Below are positions 12,190 through 24,084 of a stretch of DNA of 64,000 bases, in pieces. The stretch's first letter is position 1. Each line of letters begins with the position of its first letter. A program made the position numbers and the translations under genes. Source of the stretch: Hedera helix (taxonomy: Eukaryota; Streptophyta; Magnoliopsida; Apiales; Araliaceae); NCBI GenBank assembly GCA_947179155.2, contig OX359275.1, positions 5,893,501 through 5,957,500 of the forward strand, given 5' to 3'. The notes below the pieces were generated by a model. That model worked only from the letters and a program-made list of their open reading frames with translations. It ran no database searches and was not told the DNA's origin.

Positions 12190-12311
12190 TAGAGATAGAG
12201 AGTTACCTGTAAATTGGAAGAAGCCCTAATGAAGCGCGGGAAAGAGGGGAGACGGCAACGGGCAGGCTGCAGTTTCAACGGAACGTGAAGGAAAAGAGTT
12301 CCCGCTTCCAT
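2936..12311 (-). CDS. CCB4: Cofactor assembly of complex C subunit B CCB4, chloroplastic (8 coding exons)
   Basis: Rebuilt on the - strand as exons 12311-12207, 12141-11954, 11401-11302, 11189-11116, 8607-8423, 8310-8240, 7833-7750 and 3025-2936 (stop 2938-2936). These total 897 bases and 298 residues, and all junction phases agree. Exon 1 (MEAGTLFLHVPLK...) is a basic, Ser-rich plastid transit peptide. The mature part shows GPKPTRQLVADW, two hydrophobic spans (LPIYVGGVSLLAVLF; LTLGLAVTNILTGLVWLSI), VTCCRSLVIVY, KLMQGSLYQGV, SYLANLSLYPGKSELPFLP, and the ending LGDKGIAIIGGNTIRGFTTS with AWI.LIGEKLDATL. This matches CCB4 (DUF2930 family, paralogue of CCB2). With CCB1-CCB3, CCB4 helps attach heme ci covalently to cytochrome b6 in the thylakoid. 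Intron 2 has a GC donor (AG/GCAAGT); the rest are GT-AG. Introns 4 (2.5 kb) and 7 (4.7 kb) are enlarged by transposons. No stop or frameshift is seen, so the gene looks functional. Confidence 0.92.
3064..3517 (-). repeat. 3' LTR of the intron-7 retrotransposon
   Basis: 454 bases. It pairs with 6928-7363; the two are clearly diverged but collinear, sharing for example GATGTAGGACA, GTGTAATTGGTA.AAAATAATAGGA and a repeated ATAAATAAATA tail. Confidence 0.85.
5293..6300. repeat. Three tandem ~330-380-bp units inside the hAT-like element
   Basis: Units start with ATTAATGAATGAATG-like sequence at 5293, 5623 and 6005 and share AATGCTCTAAATTA, TTATAACACTTGTTAAATGAT and related blocks. Unit 2 is longer because it carries its own internal duplication of about 52 bases around 5740-5845. 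Unit 3 is truncated and rearranged at its end. Confidence 0.85.
6470..6538. repeat. (AT)n microsatellite
   Basis: About 69 bases of uninterrupted alternating T and A inside the hAT-like element. Confidence 0.95.
6928..7363 (-). repeat. 5' LTR of the intron-7 retrotransposon
   Basis: 436 bases, next to the initiator-Met primer-binding site at 6913-6924. Flanked on the right by target duplication ATTAA at 7364-7368. Confidence 0.85.
9427..11072. mobile_element. Mutator-like element (Pack-MULE) in CCB4 intron 4
   Basis: The left end (GGGTAAATTTCACATGACC...) and the right end on the opposite strand are terminal inverted repeats of about 110 bases with a handful of differences. The flanks AAAAATCAT (9418-9426) and AAAAATCAA (11073-11081) are a 9-bp target duplication with one mismatch. 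Long TIRs, a GGG start and a 9-bp duplication are the marks of Mutator-like elements. No transposase is present. Instead the right half carries a captured host gene piece (10601-10722). The left half has a 98-codon frame at 9564-9860 (+) with a hydrophobic start, which I could not identify. Confidence 0.82.
10601..10722 (-). pseudogene. Captured exon 1 of a stearoyl-ACP 9-desaturase gene (transit peptide)
   Basis: The - strand ATG at 10722 opens 40 codons plus two bases, then a clean splice donor GTGAGT (10600-10595). The peptide begins MALKLNPAAFQSHKVSSFGL and continues with the RS..VFM.STL pattern. This matches the plastid transit peptide of plant stearoyl-ACP desaturases (SAD/FAB2), where MALKLNP and MxSTL are near-invariant. 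Upstream sequence (about 10723-10950) looks like the gene's 5' UTR or leader, and the DNA beyond the donor (10594 down to about 10200) looks like its first intron. No desaturase catalytic exon (EExxH motifs) is present, so it is a fragment, not an enzyme gene. It lies in the same orientation as CCB4. Confidence 0.8.
12160..12201. repeat. AT/GATA microsatellite in CCB4 intron 1
   Basis: Alternating AT followed by about five TAGA units, then AGAGAT units, within the 65-base first intron. Confidence 0.85.
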
Positions 12312-13102
12312 AGAGACTAGAAAAATGGAAAACTATAATAAAATGTTCACTATTTTTTATGTTCCATATGTACATAAATTAATATTACTAGTTTTACTAG
12401 TTACCTGAACGCAAAACATAAAAGGACGAGAGGGAAAGAGAATAAAAACGATATGAGTAATGTTATAAAATGAAATAATCACTTCGGGCTTTATTCGTAC
12501 TTGTTTAATTAAAAATTTGATACGAACTCGATTTAAAATATAAATAATTTAAATATGAGTAAAATTTAAATTTTAATAAATTAATCGAATCTCTTTAAAT
12601 TATAATTTTATATTGATACTCGGATCATATTTGTTCAACAAATTCAAATTGCTATGACTTAATTCGAGATCGTGTCCGACTCAATAGTTAAACGAATTTC
12701 AATCAAACCTTGTTTTATACTTAATAAATTTTATAAACTAAATATGAGAAACTTAATATTCAACTTGACCCGATTCATTTATACCCTTAAATATGAGAAT
12801 AACAAAATAATTGTATATATAAGAGAATTAATAAATATGAAAAAGATAAAACGAAAATAAATAAAAAAACTTTTATTTTATATTAACGCGAAAAATAACT
12901 ACTTTGAATTCTTCTCACTTTATAATATAAACTAATTAATTACGTGTGTGATTTAATATAAAAAAAATAAGAGAGTGAGAGTAAAAGGGATAAGAGAGTT
13001 TAAGAGAGAAAGTAAGAATAAAAAAATAATTATTTTTAAAAAAATTTAATAAAGATGAAAAGGATATAAAAAGAGAAATACAAAAAAAAAATCACAAAAA
13101 TT
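12312..13102. other. Upstream region of CCB4; no gene seen
   Basis: AT-rich DNA with no coding frame of merit. It should contain the CCB4 promoter and 5' UTR. I could not single out a convincing TATA box or transcription start. Confidence 0.5.
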
Positions 13103-13364
13103 GTTAATACTATTATCAAATGATGGATAAAATAAAGTAAGAAGAAATTCTTGTATTCAAGTGGTCATTCACACTTCTTATTCTCATTATCATTAGTAGA
13201 ACAATCCTACATATATATAGGACTAAACAATGCTTGTAGAGTTTATGAGATATAATTGTAATAATAAGTACAATTATACCCATAAACTTTATACATTCTA
13301 ACCTTTACATAACATTTTTATTTTTCAAACTATACACATTCCTAATCAAAGTTTATTTCTAACA
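13103..13364 (-). repeat. 3' LTR of the copia element
   Basis: Pairs with 30155-30395. The outer few bases at 13103-13110 do not align perfectly with the other LTR. Confidence 0.8.
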
Positions 13365-13791
13365 CTCCCTCTTGATGACCACTTCTAGTGCCTTAGGATT
13401 GCCTCATTAAAACCTTGCAAAGAAAAACCCAATGGCAAAAAAAACTTTAGCGAAGGAAAAAAAGTACAATCAGCACACATCCTTTGAAAAATTACTCCCC
13501 CTCATGAGTACATAGATTTTCCATTGTTCATGGTAAAAATATCCTTAAGTCGACGCATGCCAATATTGCGCACCATCTTCTTAAAAGTCGCAGTTGGTAA
13601 TGTTTTAGTGAACATATCAACCAAATGATCAGATGATCGTATCTACTTGACATCAATATCGCCACTCTTCAAGAGCTCCTGTGTATAAAAGAATTTTGGT
13701 GCAATATGCTTGGTTCTATCACCCTTGATATAGCCTCCCCTAATTTGGGTGATACAAGCAGCATTATCTTTATATAATATCGTTGGACTAT

Positions 13792-15060
13792 TTATGATTG
13801 ATGATAATTCACATTTCTCACAAAAATATGTTTAATTATCATCCTTAACCAAACACATTCACGACTCACTTCAGGAATTGCAATAATCTCTGCATGATTT
13901 GAGGAAGTAGCAGAAATTATTTGTTTAACAGATCTCCGTGAAAGAGCAGTATTGCCATAAGTAAATAAATATCCTGTTTGTGATCGGCCTTTGTGTGGAT
14001 CAGAAAGGTAATCTGCATCAGCATATCTAACTAACTGTGGTTTCGATCCATTTGGATAAAATAATCCCAAATCATTAGTCCAACAAAGATAACGTAAAAT
14101 ATGCTTAATTCCATTCCAATGTCTACAAATTGGTGCAGAACTTTACCATGATAGTAAGTTAACTACAAATGCTATATCAGGTCGTGTGAAATTTGCAATA
14201 TACATCAAAGCACCAATTGCATTAAGATATGGTACTTCAGGACCAAGAGTTTCTTCATCATCTTCTTGCGACCGAAACGGATTTTTCTTGACATTAAGTG
14301 ACCTACCCATCATTGGAGTGCTTAAAGGTTGAGATTTGTCAATGTAAAATTGCTTCAGGACTTTTTCTGTGTATGTTAATTGATGAACAAGAATTCCATT
14401 TGGAAGATGTTCGATTTGTAGGCCAAGACAAAAATTTGTCTTACCAAGATCTTTCATCTTAAATTCATTCTTTAAACAATTTGTTGTTTTTGTTAACTCT
14501 TCTAGAGTCCCTATAAGATTTAAATCATCAACATATACTGTAACAATAGCAAATTCGAATTCTAATTTTTTGATAAAAACAAATGGACAAATTGGATTAT
14601 TTTTAAATCCTTCTTTCAAAAGATATTCACTGAGGCGATTATACCACATGCGTACGGATTGCTTTAACCCATATAAGGATCTTTGTAGCTTGATAAAATA
14701 CATACTTCGAGATGTAGAATTATATGTTTCAGACATTGTATATCCTTCAGGGATTTTCATGTAGTTATCATTCTCTAATTATCCATATAAATATGATGTA
14801 ACAACATCCATTAATTGCATATCCAAATTTTCTTTTGCCACCAAGCTAATCAAAAATCTGAATGTAATTGCGTCTATTACAGGAGCATATGTTTCTTCAT
14901 AATCAATACCAGGTCTCTACGAGAAACCTTGTGCTACAAGTCGCGATTTATACTTTATAATTTCATTTTTCTCATTTCGTTTGCGTACAAATACCCATTT
15001 GTATCCAACAAAACAGGCATTACACCTTTAGGTGTTAGGACTATAGGTCCAAAAACTTAA
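13792..15060 (-). pseudogene. Copia reverse transcriptase and RNase H, broken
   Basis: Reads leftwards. The RT part contains the palm motif YVDDL (in VTVYVDDLNLIG), SLYGLKQS..MWY and a TRPDIAF block. RNase H follows with YADADYLSDPHKGRSQTGY and ATSSNHAEI. In-frame stops interrupt it: TAG after AQGFS (expected Gln), TAA after SYLYG near 14779, and TAA after LLSW just left of 14143. Reading past them, the frame stays the same from RT into RNase H, so point mutations rather than indels killed this half. Confidence 0.88.
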
Positions 15061-15548
15061 TGTTTACTTAGTGAATTTAATTCTGCTTGAATTGCCTCTT
15101 TCCACATTGGCCAAACATTTCTATGTTGACATTCATCAACGGTTTGTGGTTCATATTCATTATCATTACTTCCGGTAATATCAAAGGCAACTTTATATGA
15201 AAATATGTTGTCGACAACAATTTTATTTCTATCACATATTTCTCCTGTATGTACATAATATATTGCGATCTCCTTATTTTTAGGAGACTTTTCAACAGGT
15301 TTATTTTCAGGATATTTTTGTTCATAAGTTTTGGATAGATCAATTATTTTTGTGACCTGTTTACTAGGTATAGCAACTTGTTTTTCTTGTACTTTTCTCT
15401 TTCGGGAATTTTATCCTTCACACCTATAGGTCTTCCATGCTTCAGGTGTGGCTTTGTTTCATTTACTTCAATCCGTGCTGGAGTATTAACAGCTGGAATG
15501 TGAGATTTCACTATTCTTTTATTGTCAGTGAATACATATGGTAATTGA
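15061..15548 (-). pseudogene. Copia integrase C-terminal / linker remnant
   Basis: The true copia frame here reads ECQHRNVWPMWKEAIQAEL, the linker that precedes RT in copia polyproteins. It runs up to the target duplication ATTGA at 15544-15548, where the 11.5-kb element entered. The other part of the same linker resumes at 27082. Confidence 0.75.
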
Positions 15549-18528
15549 TGTTGAAGGTTGTTTGATTTGATGATGACGACTGATGTGCAAAAATGATTGT
15601 GGTGAATATGCTTATATGTTTAATTGTCCATATGTATATGACTAAGTGCTCATGTGTCAATGTGCTTACTTGACTATGTGCGTATATGTTTTAAAGTGCT
15701 TATGTGGTTAATTAACGAAGTGATTATATATCAATCTGAATGTGTCTACATGATCATGTGTGTATGAAATAAATTACCTAGTTCAAATATTATGAATTGC
15801 ACATTTATATAGCACAAATATGATCTTGTTAAAAACTATCTGCTGCTTATAATAAGAGTAAAAGTTATCTGGTTCAAATGTTGTAAAGTCTTTTTTTGAA
15901 AAGAAATATGTGTATAAAGGACTTAGAGATTAAAGATCAAAAATGTTAGGTTGATCTTTCTATAGGAGTCACTCTGCATAAAAGATAAATGATAAAAGCA
16001 GAGTAATATAAGAATAAATCATTGTTGTAGCAGAGTTTGTAAAGTCCTTTCAATATGTAATGATGTAATAATGTACAAAAAGACTTAGTTAGAAAAGATC
16101 AAATTTGTTAGGTTGATCTTATGTTATATATGTTCAGTCAATATGATCGTAGAATGGACTCTACGACTCCAAGGAAAGAAGACTCAACGATTCAGTTTGT
16201 TCGTAGAGTGGACTCTACGACTTCACAACAACTAGGTCTGTTCGCAGAGTGGACTATATGACTCCATACCAGGATAACTCTACGATCTTCAAGGAGAGAC
16301 AGTTGTACAAGAGTTCTACATAATATACAAGCTAAATTGAAGAATTGATCAAGTACAAAACGTAGAGCAGAACTCTACGATCGTCGAACAGACAGCTAAG
16401 CAAGCCTTTAGGAAACGTAGAACCAGAAAAGAAATGTACTCTACGATATGCACAAACTGGCAAGATCGTAGAGTGGATTCGAAGAGCAAGCACATACGAG
16501 AACTCTAAGATTTGCACAGATAGACAAAATCATAGAGTGAAACCAGAAGACAAGATAATACAGACAATTGTTTTACACATGGTATAACCGTTGAGTAAAA
16601 ATAAAGGGTGTGCTAAAGAAGACAACAACTCAACGATTCCACTGAGAAGCCTAGAAATAACAAGGAGAAGCACTACAATCAACAACTCTACGATTTGCAC
16701 AGAAGGACAAGATCGTAGAACGAAATCGTAAAACAAAGCACTGCAGTCAGTAACTTTACGATCTGAATAAAATAGCAAGATCGTTGAGTGAGAGAGAAGA
16801 TCACTCCAACTCAACATTTTACTTGACTTATTTCAAGTAACAATCGTGGAGCTGAATTCGTAAAGTCAGAATGATCAGACAGCCACTCTACAAATTCACT
16901 GTGAAGATCAGAACCAGTAAATTAACAGAACTGTAATATGGTGTGAGAGAAAAGAGAATATTCCTTGACTAGATTAAAGAAAGATTAAGTGTTTTTCAAA
17001 ATCAGATGCATGTCAGAGTCACAGAAGACTTTGTGCCTAAACGACTATAAGTCAGGACCTACTGCTCAGAAGGATGGTGAAAATAGTTTGACAAATGAGA
17101 CATCTCTGAAAGCAATAGAATAGCTGGTTTTCGAAGTCAAGGAAGATATTTAATGATGAATCATAAAATTAAATATATCAAAGAATATAATAATCTTTGA
17201 TAAACAACTCTGGAAGTGCAAACGGCTAATAATGCAGAAAACAAAGCTACAGTTTGATGTGACAGAATATATGTCAGAAAAAGGAAAAGCACTAACACAA
17301 GCAACAGAAAAGTCAACTTCAAAGATATCAAGGATTTACACAATGCCAAAGGAATCCATCGGACCTTTTCCAACGGTAAAATATGCACAAGCATATAAAA
17401 GCATAGATGTTCACAGGGATGAAGAAAGTTGTTGAAAATTAAAGAGATGATGGTGGACAACAACAGAATCGTAAAGTGAAACAAAAACAAATGAATATGC
17501 TGAAGAACACTCTACGATATGCCAGAACACTAAAACTGAATTGAGAGAGACATAGAGAGATATGACTCTATTACAAGAAAAGTGTTCAAAGCTGCTAAGC
17601 ACGTGATAGAGAGAAGCCTAAATGCCAACTTGATATAGACATGTTAGCGACTGAGTACCAAAAGGAAGGAGTTTCACAGTCATCTCAGAAGCTCATCTCG
17701 AGAAGCTATGGACTGTCAATGATAAGAAGGAACAACTGAGTACCAAAAGGAAGGAGTTTCACAGTCATCTCAGAAGTTCATCTCGAGAAGTTATCAAGTA
17801 CCAAAGGAGTTGAATTGCTAAAGCTTAGCAGCACAATGAGTGATCACAAAAAGATATTGAGTACATAAAGAAGTCAAGCATCATTACCTAACTCAATATC
17901 ATTTCAAGTATGATCAAATCTTGCTACTGAGTATTTAAAGACAATGGAACTGAAAGTACAACTCAGTAGCAACTCCAACATCTATCAACAAACAAGGAGC
18001 CAAATCTGCTAGACTTGAAGAGGGCATTTGTGTCCTTGTCTTAGTGACTAAATGAGCCAAGTCTACTGGACTTGAAGAGGGCATTTGTGTCCTTATCTTA
18101 GTGACTAAACTAGTTAAACCTGTTGGGTTTGAAGGGTTCTTTGTGGGCCAGAGATTCCAGGCCTGTTGGGCTTAAAGAGTTCTGTGTGATTTCTTACTCG
18201 TTGAAGTAGAAGAGTGGAGTAGGAGTTATTCAGTCTACGAACCACTTAAACTCTCTGGCGTCATTTACATTCTGTCATATATAGATATATATCTGCTATG
18301 ATTAGTTTACTTGTTAAATGGCTATCTTCAATACAGTCTAAACTCAACTAAGAAGTTTTACAAATCTTTAAGGGAAGTTTTCAAGCTAATGCTCCCCTGT
18401 ACAAACCAATCTTGATTAAATAAACTATTAGGTAGTATCATATACTTTTTAAGTAAAAAGTTTTTAAGAGATCTATTCAACCCCCCCCCCCCCCTTCTAG
18501 ATCACTTATGTGCCTCTGGGAACTAACA
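15549..18528 (+). repeat. 5' LTR (2,980 bp) of the 11.5-kb element
   Basis: Starts TGTTGAAGG and ends AACTAACA. Its centre (about 16140-17520) carries about twenty copies of TCGTAGAGT / ACTCTACGA and near variants. Internal tandem repeats: an 85-bp period at 17650/17735 and a 57-bp period at 18001/18058. A run of 14 C lies at 18481-18494, about 35 bases from the LTR end. Confidence 0.9.
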
Positions 18529-21390
18529 ATTGGTATCAGAGCAGGTTCTCACGAACAAAAAAGCTCACGCTTTGAGTAGATCCCATGGTACTAGTAAAAC
18601 TCTGTTTTGAGTTTAAAAATTGAAGTAAACCATTTCTTATAAACAAGCTTACAAATTAAATTTTTTCATGCAGGTACAAATATGAATGATGTTGATGATA
18701 AACTATCTGATGCTGCTTACTTATTGTCATTAAAATCCTATCTAAGTCAAGTTAAGATGATCTCAGCAAAGAAGCAGTCGAGTGGACTTTCAAAGTTAAA
18801 TTGATGCAGCGAGATGAAGAGATCAAAATATATTCTATTGATAAGGTTATTAGTTGAGTCGCTCGAGAATATAATAACGTGTATAGACCTTCAAGAAAAA
18901 TGAGAAGTTCTAATCTTGATGCCAAAGAACACCGGATCCTATTTTTCTCTAAGGAAGCATCATTGTGCCAAGCAATAACAAAACTACTTCTCACCGGTTC
19001 GAAAGTGTATGACAGAAGCAAGCCTAACAGAAATCCATACTTAAAAGTGATAAATGATCTTCTACATACTGAACATCGGCAGCTGAAATTAATCACAAAT
19101 CCAAGTATTCACTCGACGTGCTCAGCATTAAGCTTTACGATAAGCTTAAGGTCTCATATTCAAAAGATCTTATCTGAAAATGAATGACAAAGAAATTGCT
19201 TCATTTATTCAAAAAGCAGTGTCAGGAGTTCTGGCAGAAGCTACAACTTATGTAATCAATGATGAAATCCATAAGTAGTAATTCTCTTATCTCTAAGTGG
19301 ATGATCTCAAGCATGACTGGTTTTAAAAGAATCTATATCAAAAGTCTTCAATGGTCTTCTGGAACTACTTCTCTGAAATTGAGAGATTGATCATATTGAA
19401 AAATACAGATGTATTTCTCACTGTCATGTCTTTGATGATGAATATTAAAGTTACTTTCCTAAATCACAAATACCAGGCCTAAGACCTGAAAATCAATTCA
19501 GCAGATCATTAAAGTTCAAGAAGAGTTGAAGAAACTCATTCATGTGCAAATCAGCTTAATCAATGAAGAAATTCATGCAAGGCACGCCTCGTGTACGTGT
19601 CCAGGTTTAAAAGGCAAAAGTTCTCAAAGTCAAATTTCTTCAAACTATAAATGAGAAGGGTGAGAAGATCAAGGCAATAAAGAGTAATCACGGATGATTT
19701 ACTCTACGATTAAGAAAGCACCCTACCATCTGCGGGAAAGAGGAAAGATCATATCAAAAAAAAAATTATGCACTTGGCTATTGGCAGTATGCTCTCAAAC
19801 AACAATACATCAGACAAAGTTCTAGCTTGAGATGATTAAAGGAATCTCTGTTTGATATTCTATGGAAAAGTCAGATCTATAGAATGCTAAACAAGAGTCT
19901 TTTGATGTATACATCCTTACAAATCATTCTGGATAAAGATGACCAAAAGGGAATCAGATAAGGCAGAGCAACAGGAAGGAAACAATGGTGGAGTTTCAAG
20001 ATCAATAAAGAAAAGCCCTACGATCAAAAGAAGTTGGAGAAAAAAGTACCGAGACTCAACGATAAATATCGTAGAGCTCCTTACTCAACAAATATGCTGG
20101 ATACTTCAAGGAAGTCAATCTATGAAAAATTGAGTGAAGTCCAAATACTGGTGTAAGAAGAAGACTTGAATCTTGGATTTCTATAGAAGAGAAAGAAGTC
20201 GGTCACAAAGGGAAGTATTCATTAATCTTTTAATTCACTTATTGATTTAGTAAATCCTGACGGATCTATTATTACTAATATCATGGTGAGGTGATGTTCA
20301 TTCAAATCAGAAGGAAGGTCATCAACTCAAGGGAATTCTCCTCAGTTACAGCAAAGTCTACAAAATGCTCAATAAGAATTCATTAAAGCACTGGAGTTCA
20401 TCAAACTCAGATAATACCTTCAAATCAATGATTCAGCTAATGAAAAGTCTATGATTGTTTAGTTCAAATCGTAGAGCTATGTACTCAAATCGTAGACTAT
20501 CTCTTCATTAAATCGTAGAGTCATGGCTTGCTGAAACGACTGGAAAGACAAATAAGTCTAAGTCAAAAGAAGTTCAAACTTCATCAGAAGACAGAATTGA
20601 GGAAAATTATTGGATGAATGGTCGCTACAGTCAACTCCGGATCTTCAATATCTATGCCAGTACTTCTGCACAAGCTCAAGGATATAAAAGGAATCCACAC
20701 TTTGTCCAAAAGTTGGTCTTTGACAAACAATCTTCAGAAGGCAAGCAGAAGGTAAACTTACTCATAGTTGGACTACCCTTTCTCATTCCAGTCACAAAGT
20801 CCCAAAATAATGTGATTGATGAACCAAATACACATATCTCTCCGGTCATAATCTCTAAACTCTACGACTGATAACCAACCCAGCCTTATCGCCCCAAATC
20901 GTAGAGTCATTATGATCATCATCCTGATCGTAGAATTAATTGATTCTAAGATTGCACTCCTTACAAACCTCTTCCCATAAACTCTTTTATAGCGAATTAC
21001 TAGCCTACAGTTCATGTCATCAGAAATTAAGGTCATCTATTTAAAAGGATGATCGTAGAGTGAATAGCAGATCACTCTATGAACTGAATAAGTTAACTCA
21101 AACAGGGAAGGTGAGATTCACGTTCTCTAAACACAAGTGGGTTAGGATAACTGATGTGCATCAGTTATGGAAAATACAAAAGTTAAGCCCACATTCTACA
21201 AATGAGTATCTGACACGTGTCCTCTACGAAAATAAGAGGGAACTGGCATAAGTCAAATTTCAAACTGACGGTGGTCCTTTCCCATCAGTTATCAATGCCC
21301 ATTCTCCCAAAAATCTTCAGATCCATCAACACCCAAAACTCTTCAAAACCCTAGTGTTCGAAAAATCTTCAGAAATCGAAATCACTCATT
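18529..21390 (+). other. Interior of the 11.5-kb element: primer-binding site, gag-like stub, decayed sequence
   Basis: After the primer-binding site an ATG at 18682 opens a frame beginning MNDVDDKLSDAAYLLSLKSY that stops after about 40 codons, in the place where gag should begin. The rest has only short frames (for example 18879-19187 and 20614-20871) that I cannot match to a domain. Copies of the ATCGTAGAG motif occur near 19701, 20069, 20468, 20490, 20512, 20862, 20897, 20929 and 21054. Confidence 0.55.
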
Positions 21391-23337
21391 GTGCTGTTCT
21401 CAAATCAGTTCACCCTCATGTCATCTATTCAAGTTATTCTTGGAAATCTAGTCTGTTTTGAAAATTTTGAAGACGCAGAGCAGAAATTCAAAGATATTCT
21501 TCAGCTGATCAAGAATGCTGGGTTCACCAAGTGTTTGGAAACCAGTATCAGGATTTTCTCTACACTTGTGAAGGAATTCTATTCAAACCCCGCTTATCGA
21601 GGAAATACTCTCATCACCAAGGTTAAGGAAATCTCATTGCAAATGGGGGTTTCTGAAATAAATCTCAGCCTAGGTATTCCCAACGGAGGAATTACTTCTC
21701 TTGACAAGGTTGATCCCAATCATGGATTGGAGCTGATGGGCTATGAAAAGAGGTCTCTTCTAAAAGGAATCAAGAAGAAGGATTTTTCTCAGCAGTACGA
21801 GTTTCTGGCTGACATTGTTGGGAAGAGTATTCTGTGCAAAGACACTGCATATGACACTGTCAGTGAAGATGAACTAAGGCTTATGACTACTATTATCCTA
21901 GGAAAGAAAATCAACTTCGGAGCAGTTCTCTTAGGGTGGCTAAAAAGGTGGATTGATAATGCAAAAACAAGAGCTGAAGCAGGAATGCCCACTCCCAAGA
22001 TGCTCTATGAAAGATTCATAAGCATCATTTTGAAGAAGAATCTGGCAAATGCAATTGGGGAAGATAAAGGATAAGTTCTAAACTTCAATAAAAGGATTAC
22101 TCCAAGATTGTTTGAAGATTGGAAAAAGAACCCTCATGCCAGTAAGGGTAAGAAGACATAAGGATGAAAAAGCATCAGCTGGAAGATGGAAGAGAAATCT
22201 AAAGGTAAAGGAAAAAGGAAAATGGAAGAAATTTCTGAATAAGAATCCCAAGAGATTGATGTGCAGTCAAGAAATAAAACTCTTGTGATCTATGGTAATC
22301 AGGAATCAAAGAAGAAGAGAAAATTCAATGAAGTAGAAAAGGCTGCAGAAAAGAAAGATGACAGTACAAAGAAAGCTAAGAAGGTGAAGACAAATCCAAA
22401 AGGGTCTGAGATTGAGAAGAAGAAGAAGACAGAAAAGAAAGTTACTCACACTATCCCAAGGAGGAGTTTAAGGATTAGAGAACAGTGGAGAGGTTCAATC
22501 ATTCCAGGACCACCTCAAATTATAGAAATTGATGATGATGAAGAGAATTCAAATTCTAAAGAAAAGACATCTGATAGTTATAAAGGAGAAACATTAATAG
22601 GCTCTTCAGAGGAAAAATCAGAGAGCCATAAAAATAGCCTGTCTGAAGAAGAGGACGTATCGGGTTCTGATCAGATAGCAGAACTGGTTGAAAAAGACAC
22701 AGCACCCAAGATCAACAAAGTTGAAATGGTTGAAACTATTCTAGGGACTGAAACATGTCCAAAAGACATTATGATTGAATCAATATCAACTCTTGATTCA
22801 AGTCATAAAATAACAACTCAAGTAGTAGGTGATGATGTTATTAAAAATGTTAATGTACCAGATGAACAATTCTCTGAAAATTCTGAAGTTGAAAAAGATA
22901 TATCAAATGAGAAAAAAGACATTCAAGAATCTGTGATGAGAGAAGATGAACACCTCCAAGAAGAAACCAGTATTCATGAATTAGAAGAATCAAGAGACAG
23001 GTCAAGGAGGTCAAATAGAAGAAAAGGATTAAGTGGATTTATAAAGAAAATGGGCAGGAGTTCAAGTGCAAGTCACAAGGAGAGAAAAATAAGGAATAAA
23101 GTTGAAAAGAAGCTGAAGAAAGTAAGCCTATTGAGAAAGCTGGAGAAGCAGCAATATGAAGAATATCGACTGAAGCAAGTCAAAAGGAGACGTAGAGAAA
23201 GAAGAAAACATGCAAGCCAGATGGAAAAATATTCTATTACGTGGGATTGTGATCATCTGTTTAGTTTTATTCCCATACTACCACTTCTAAGGGCCATATT
23301 TATGAATGATCAAAGTTCTATCAGTTGGAGCTACTAA
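21391..23337 (+). pseudogene. Env-like / putative plant transposon-protein ORF of the 11.5-kb element, with in-frame stops
   Basis: Two open stretches, 21391-22074 and 22261-23337, are in the same reading frame. They are separated only by stops (TAA at 22072; a TAA, a TGA and a TAA between about 22160 and 22242) and read as one protein of about 649 codons. The first part shows LVKEFYSNPAYRG, ISLQMGVSEINLSLGIPNGG and a C-terminal MLYERFISIIL block. These resemble the plant transposon-protein domain found in env-like ORFs of large plant retroelements. The second part is very rich in Lys, Glu and Ser with a bipartite basic tail (about residues 240-315), like a nuclear or nucleic-acid-binding segment. 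The assignment is from pattern only. It is not a host gene, because it sits between the LTR pair. Confidence 0.55.
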
Positions 23338-24084
23338 ACATTTCCAAATCTTTCGTTAGTCGCTCAACAATTTACACAGGCGATGTCCATTGCAACTACA
23401 ATGATAAGCAATGAGCCCTTCTATCCTCACTACCAAAGTCGCCAGGAAATATCCATCTGGAATCTGACCAGCTCTCAATCAAAATACAGAAATTAGAGAG
23501 TCTTCTTTTGTGACTTTTTAAACTCTTAGTAACTCTCCACCACCTCCCTATTCGTAGAGTTCCAAAACTTTGCAAACAATATTCAATATACCATTTCCCC
23601 AGTCATAGAGTCCCAACATTCTACGGACCATGAAAATGTACTTATTCTTCAGCTCGTAGAGTCTCAAAAGTCTATGGTAGATTTTCAGTTATCTATCTAA
23701 ACCAGTAATGGAACAGACAGCTCTATACAGTATCTCTAATTGATGATGTCAAAAAGGGGGAGAGAATATATGAAGAAAGAGAATCACTTGTCCAACTAAG
23801 GGGGAGAAGAGTGAAAAATGAAGAGAAGTTGGGGAGTAGCCGGGGAACAGCCAACTAAGGGGGAGCAGCCAACTAAGGGGGAAAAGAGTGAAAAATGAAT
23901 AGCAGCTGTAAGTATGCGTAATTATCTTTATGTAAGTTTTCTCATTTAATGAAATCATCATTTTGCACTAGCCATACAGTAGCTCATTGTATCGTAAGAC
24001 ATAATTTACTTTTCAAGCAAAGGCATTATATGTATTTCATATCAATAGGTCTGTTGGTTTTGTCATCATCAAATAGGGGGAGAT

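Noticed and set aside
12672..12860. 62-codon + strand frame upstream of CCB4
   Set aside because: AT-rich sequence of Asn/Ile/Lys codons typical of random AT-rich DNA.
16140..17520. Regularly recurring short repeats as a CRISPR-like array
   Set aside because: Copies occur in both orientations at irregular spacing, within an LTR of a plant retroelement. There is no constant repeat-spacer structure.
18531..18542. TGGTATCAGAGC stretches (also at 6913, 39008, 53678) as tRNA fragments or genes
   Set aside because: They match only the 3' end of initiator Met-tRNA and sit directly beside LTRs, so they are primer-binding sites.
22261..23337. 358-codon Lys/Glu-rich frame as a host nuclear protein gene
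   Set aside because: It lies between the paired LTRs of the 11.5-kb element and is in the same frame as the broken upstream ORF, so it belongs to the retroelement.
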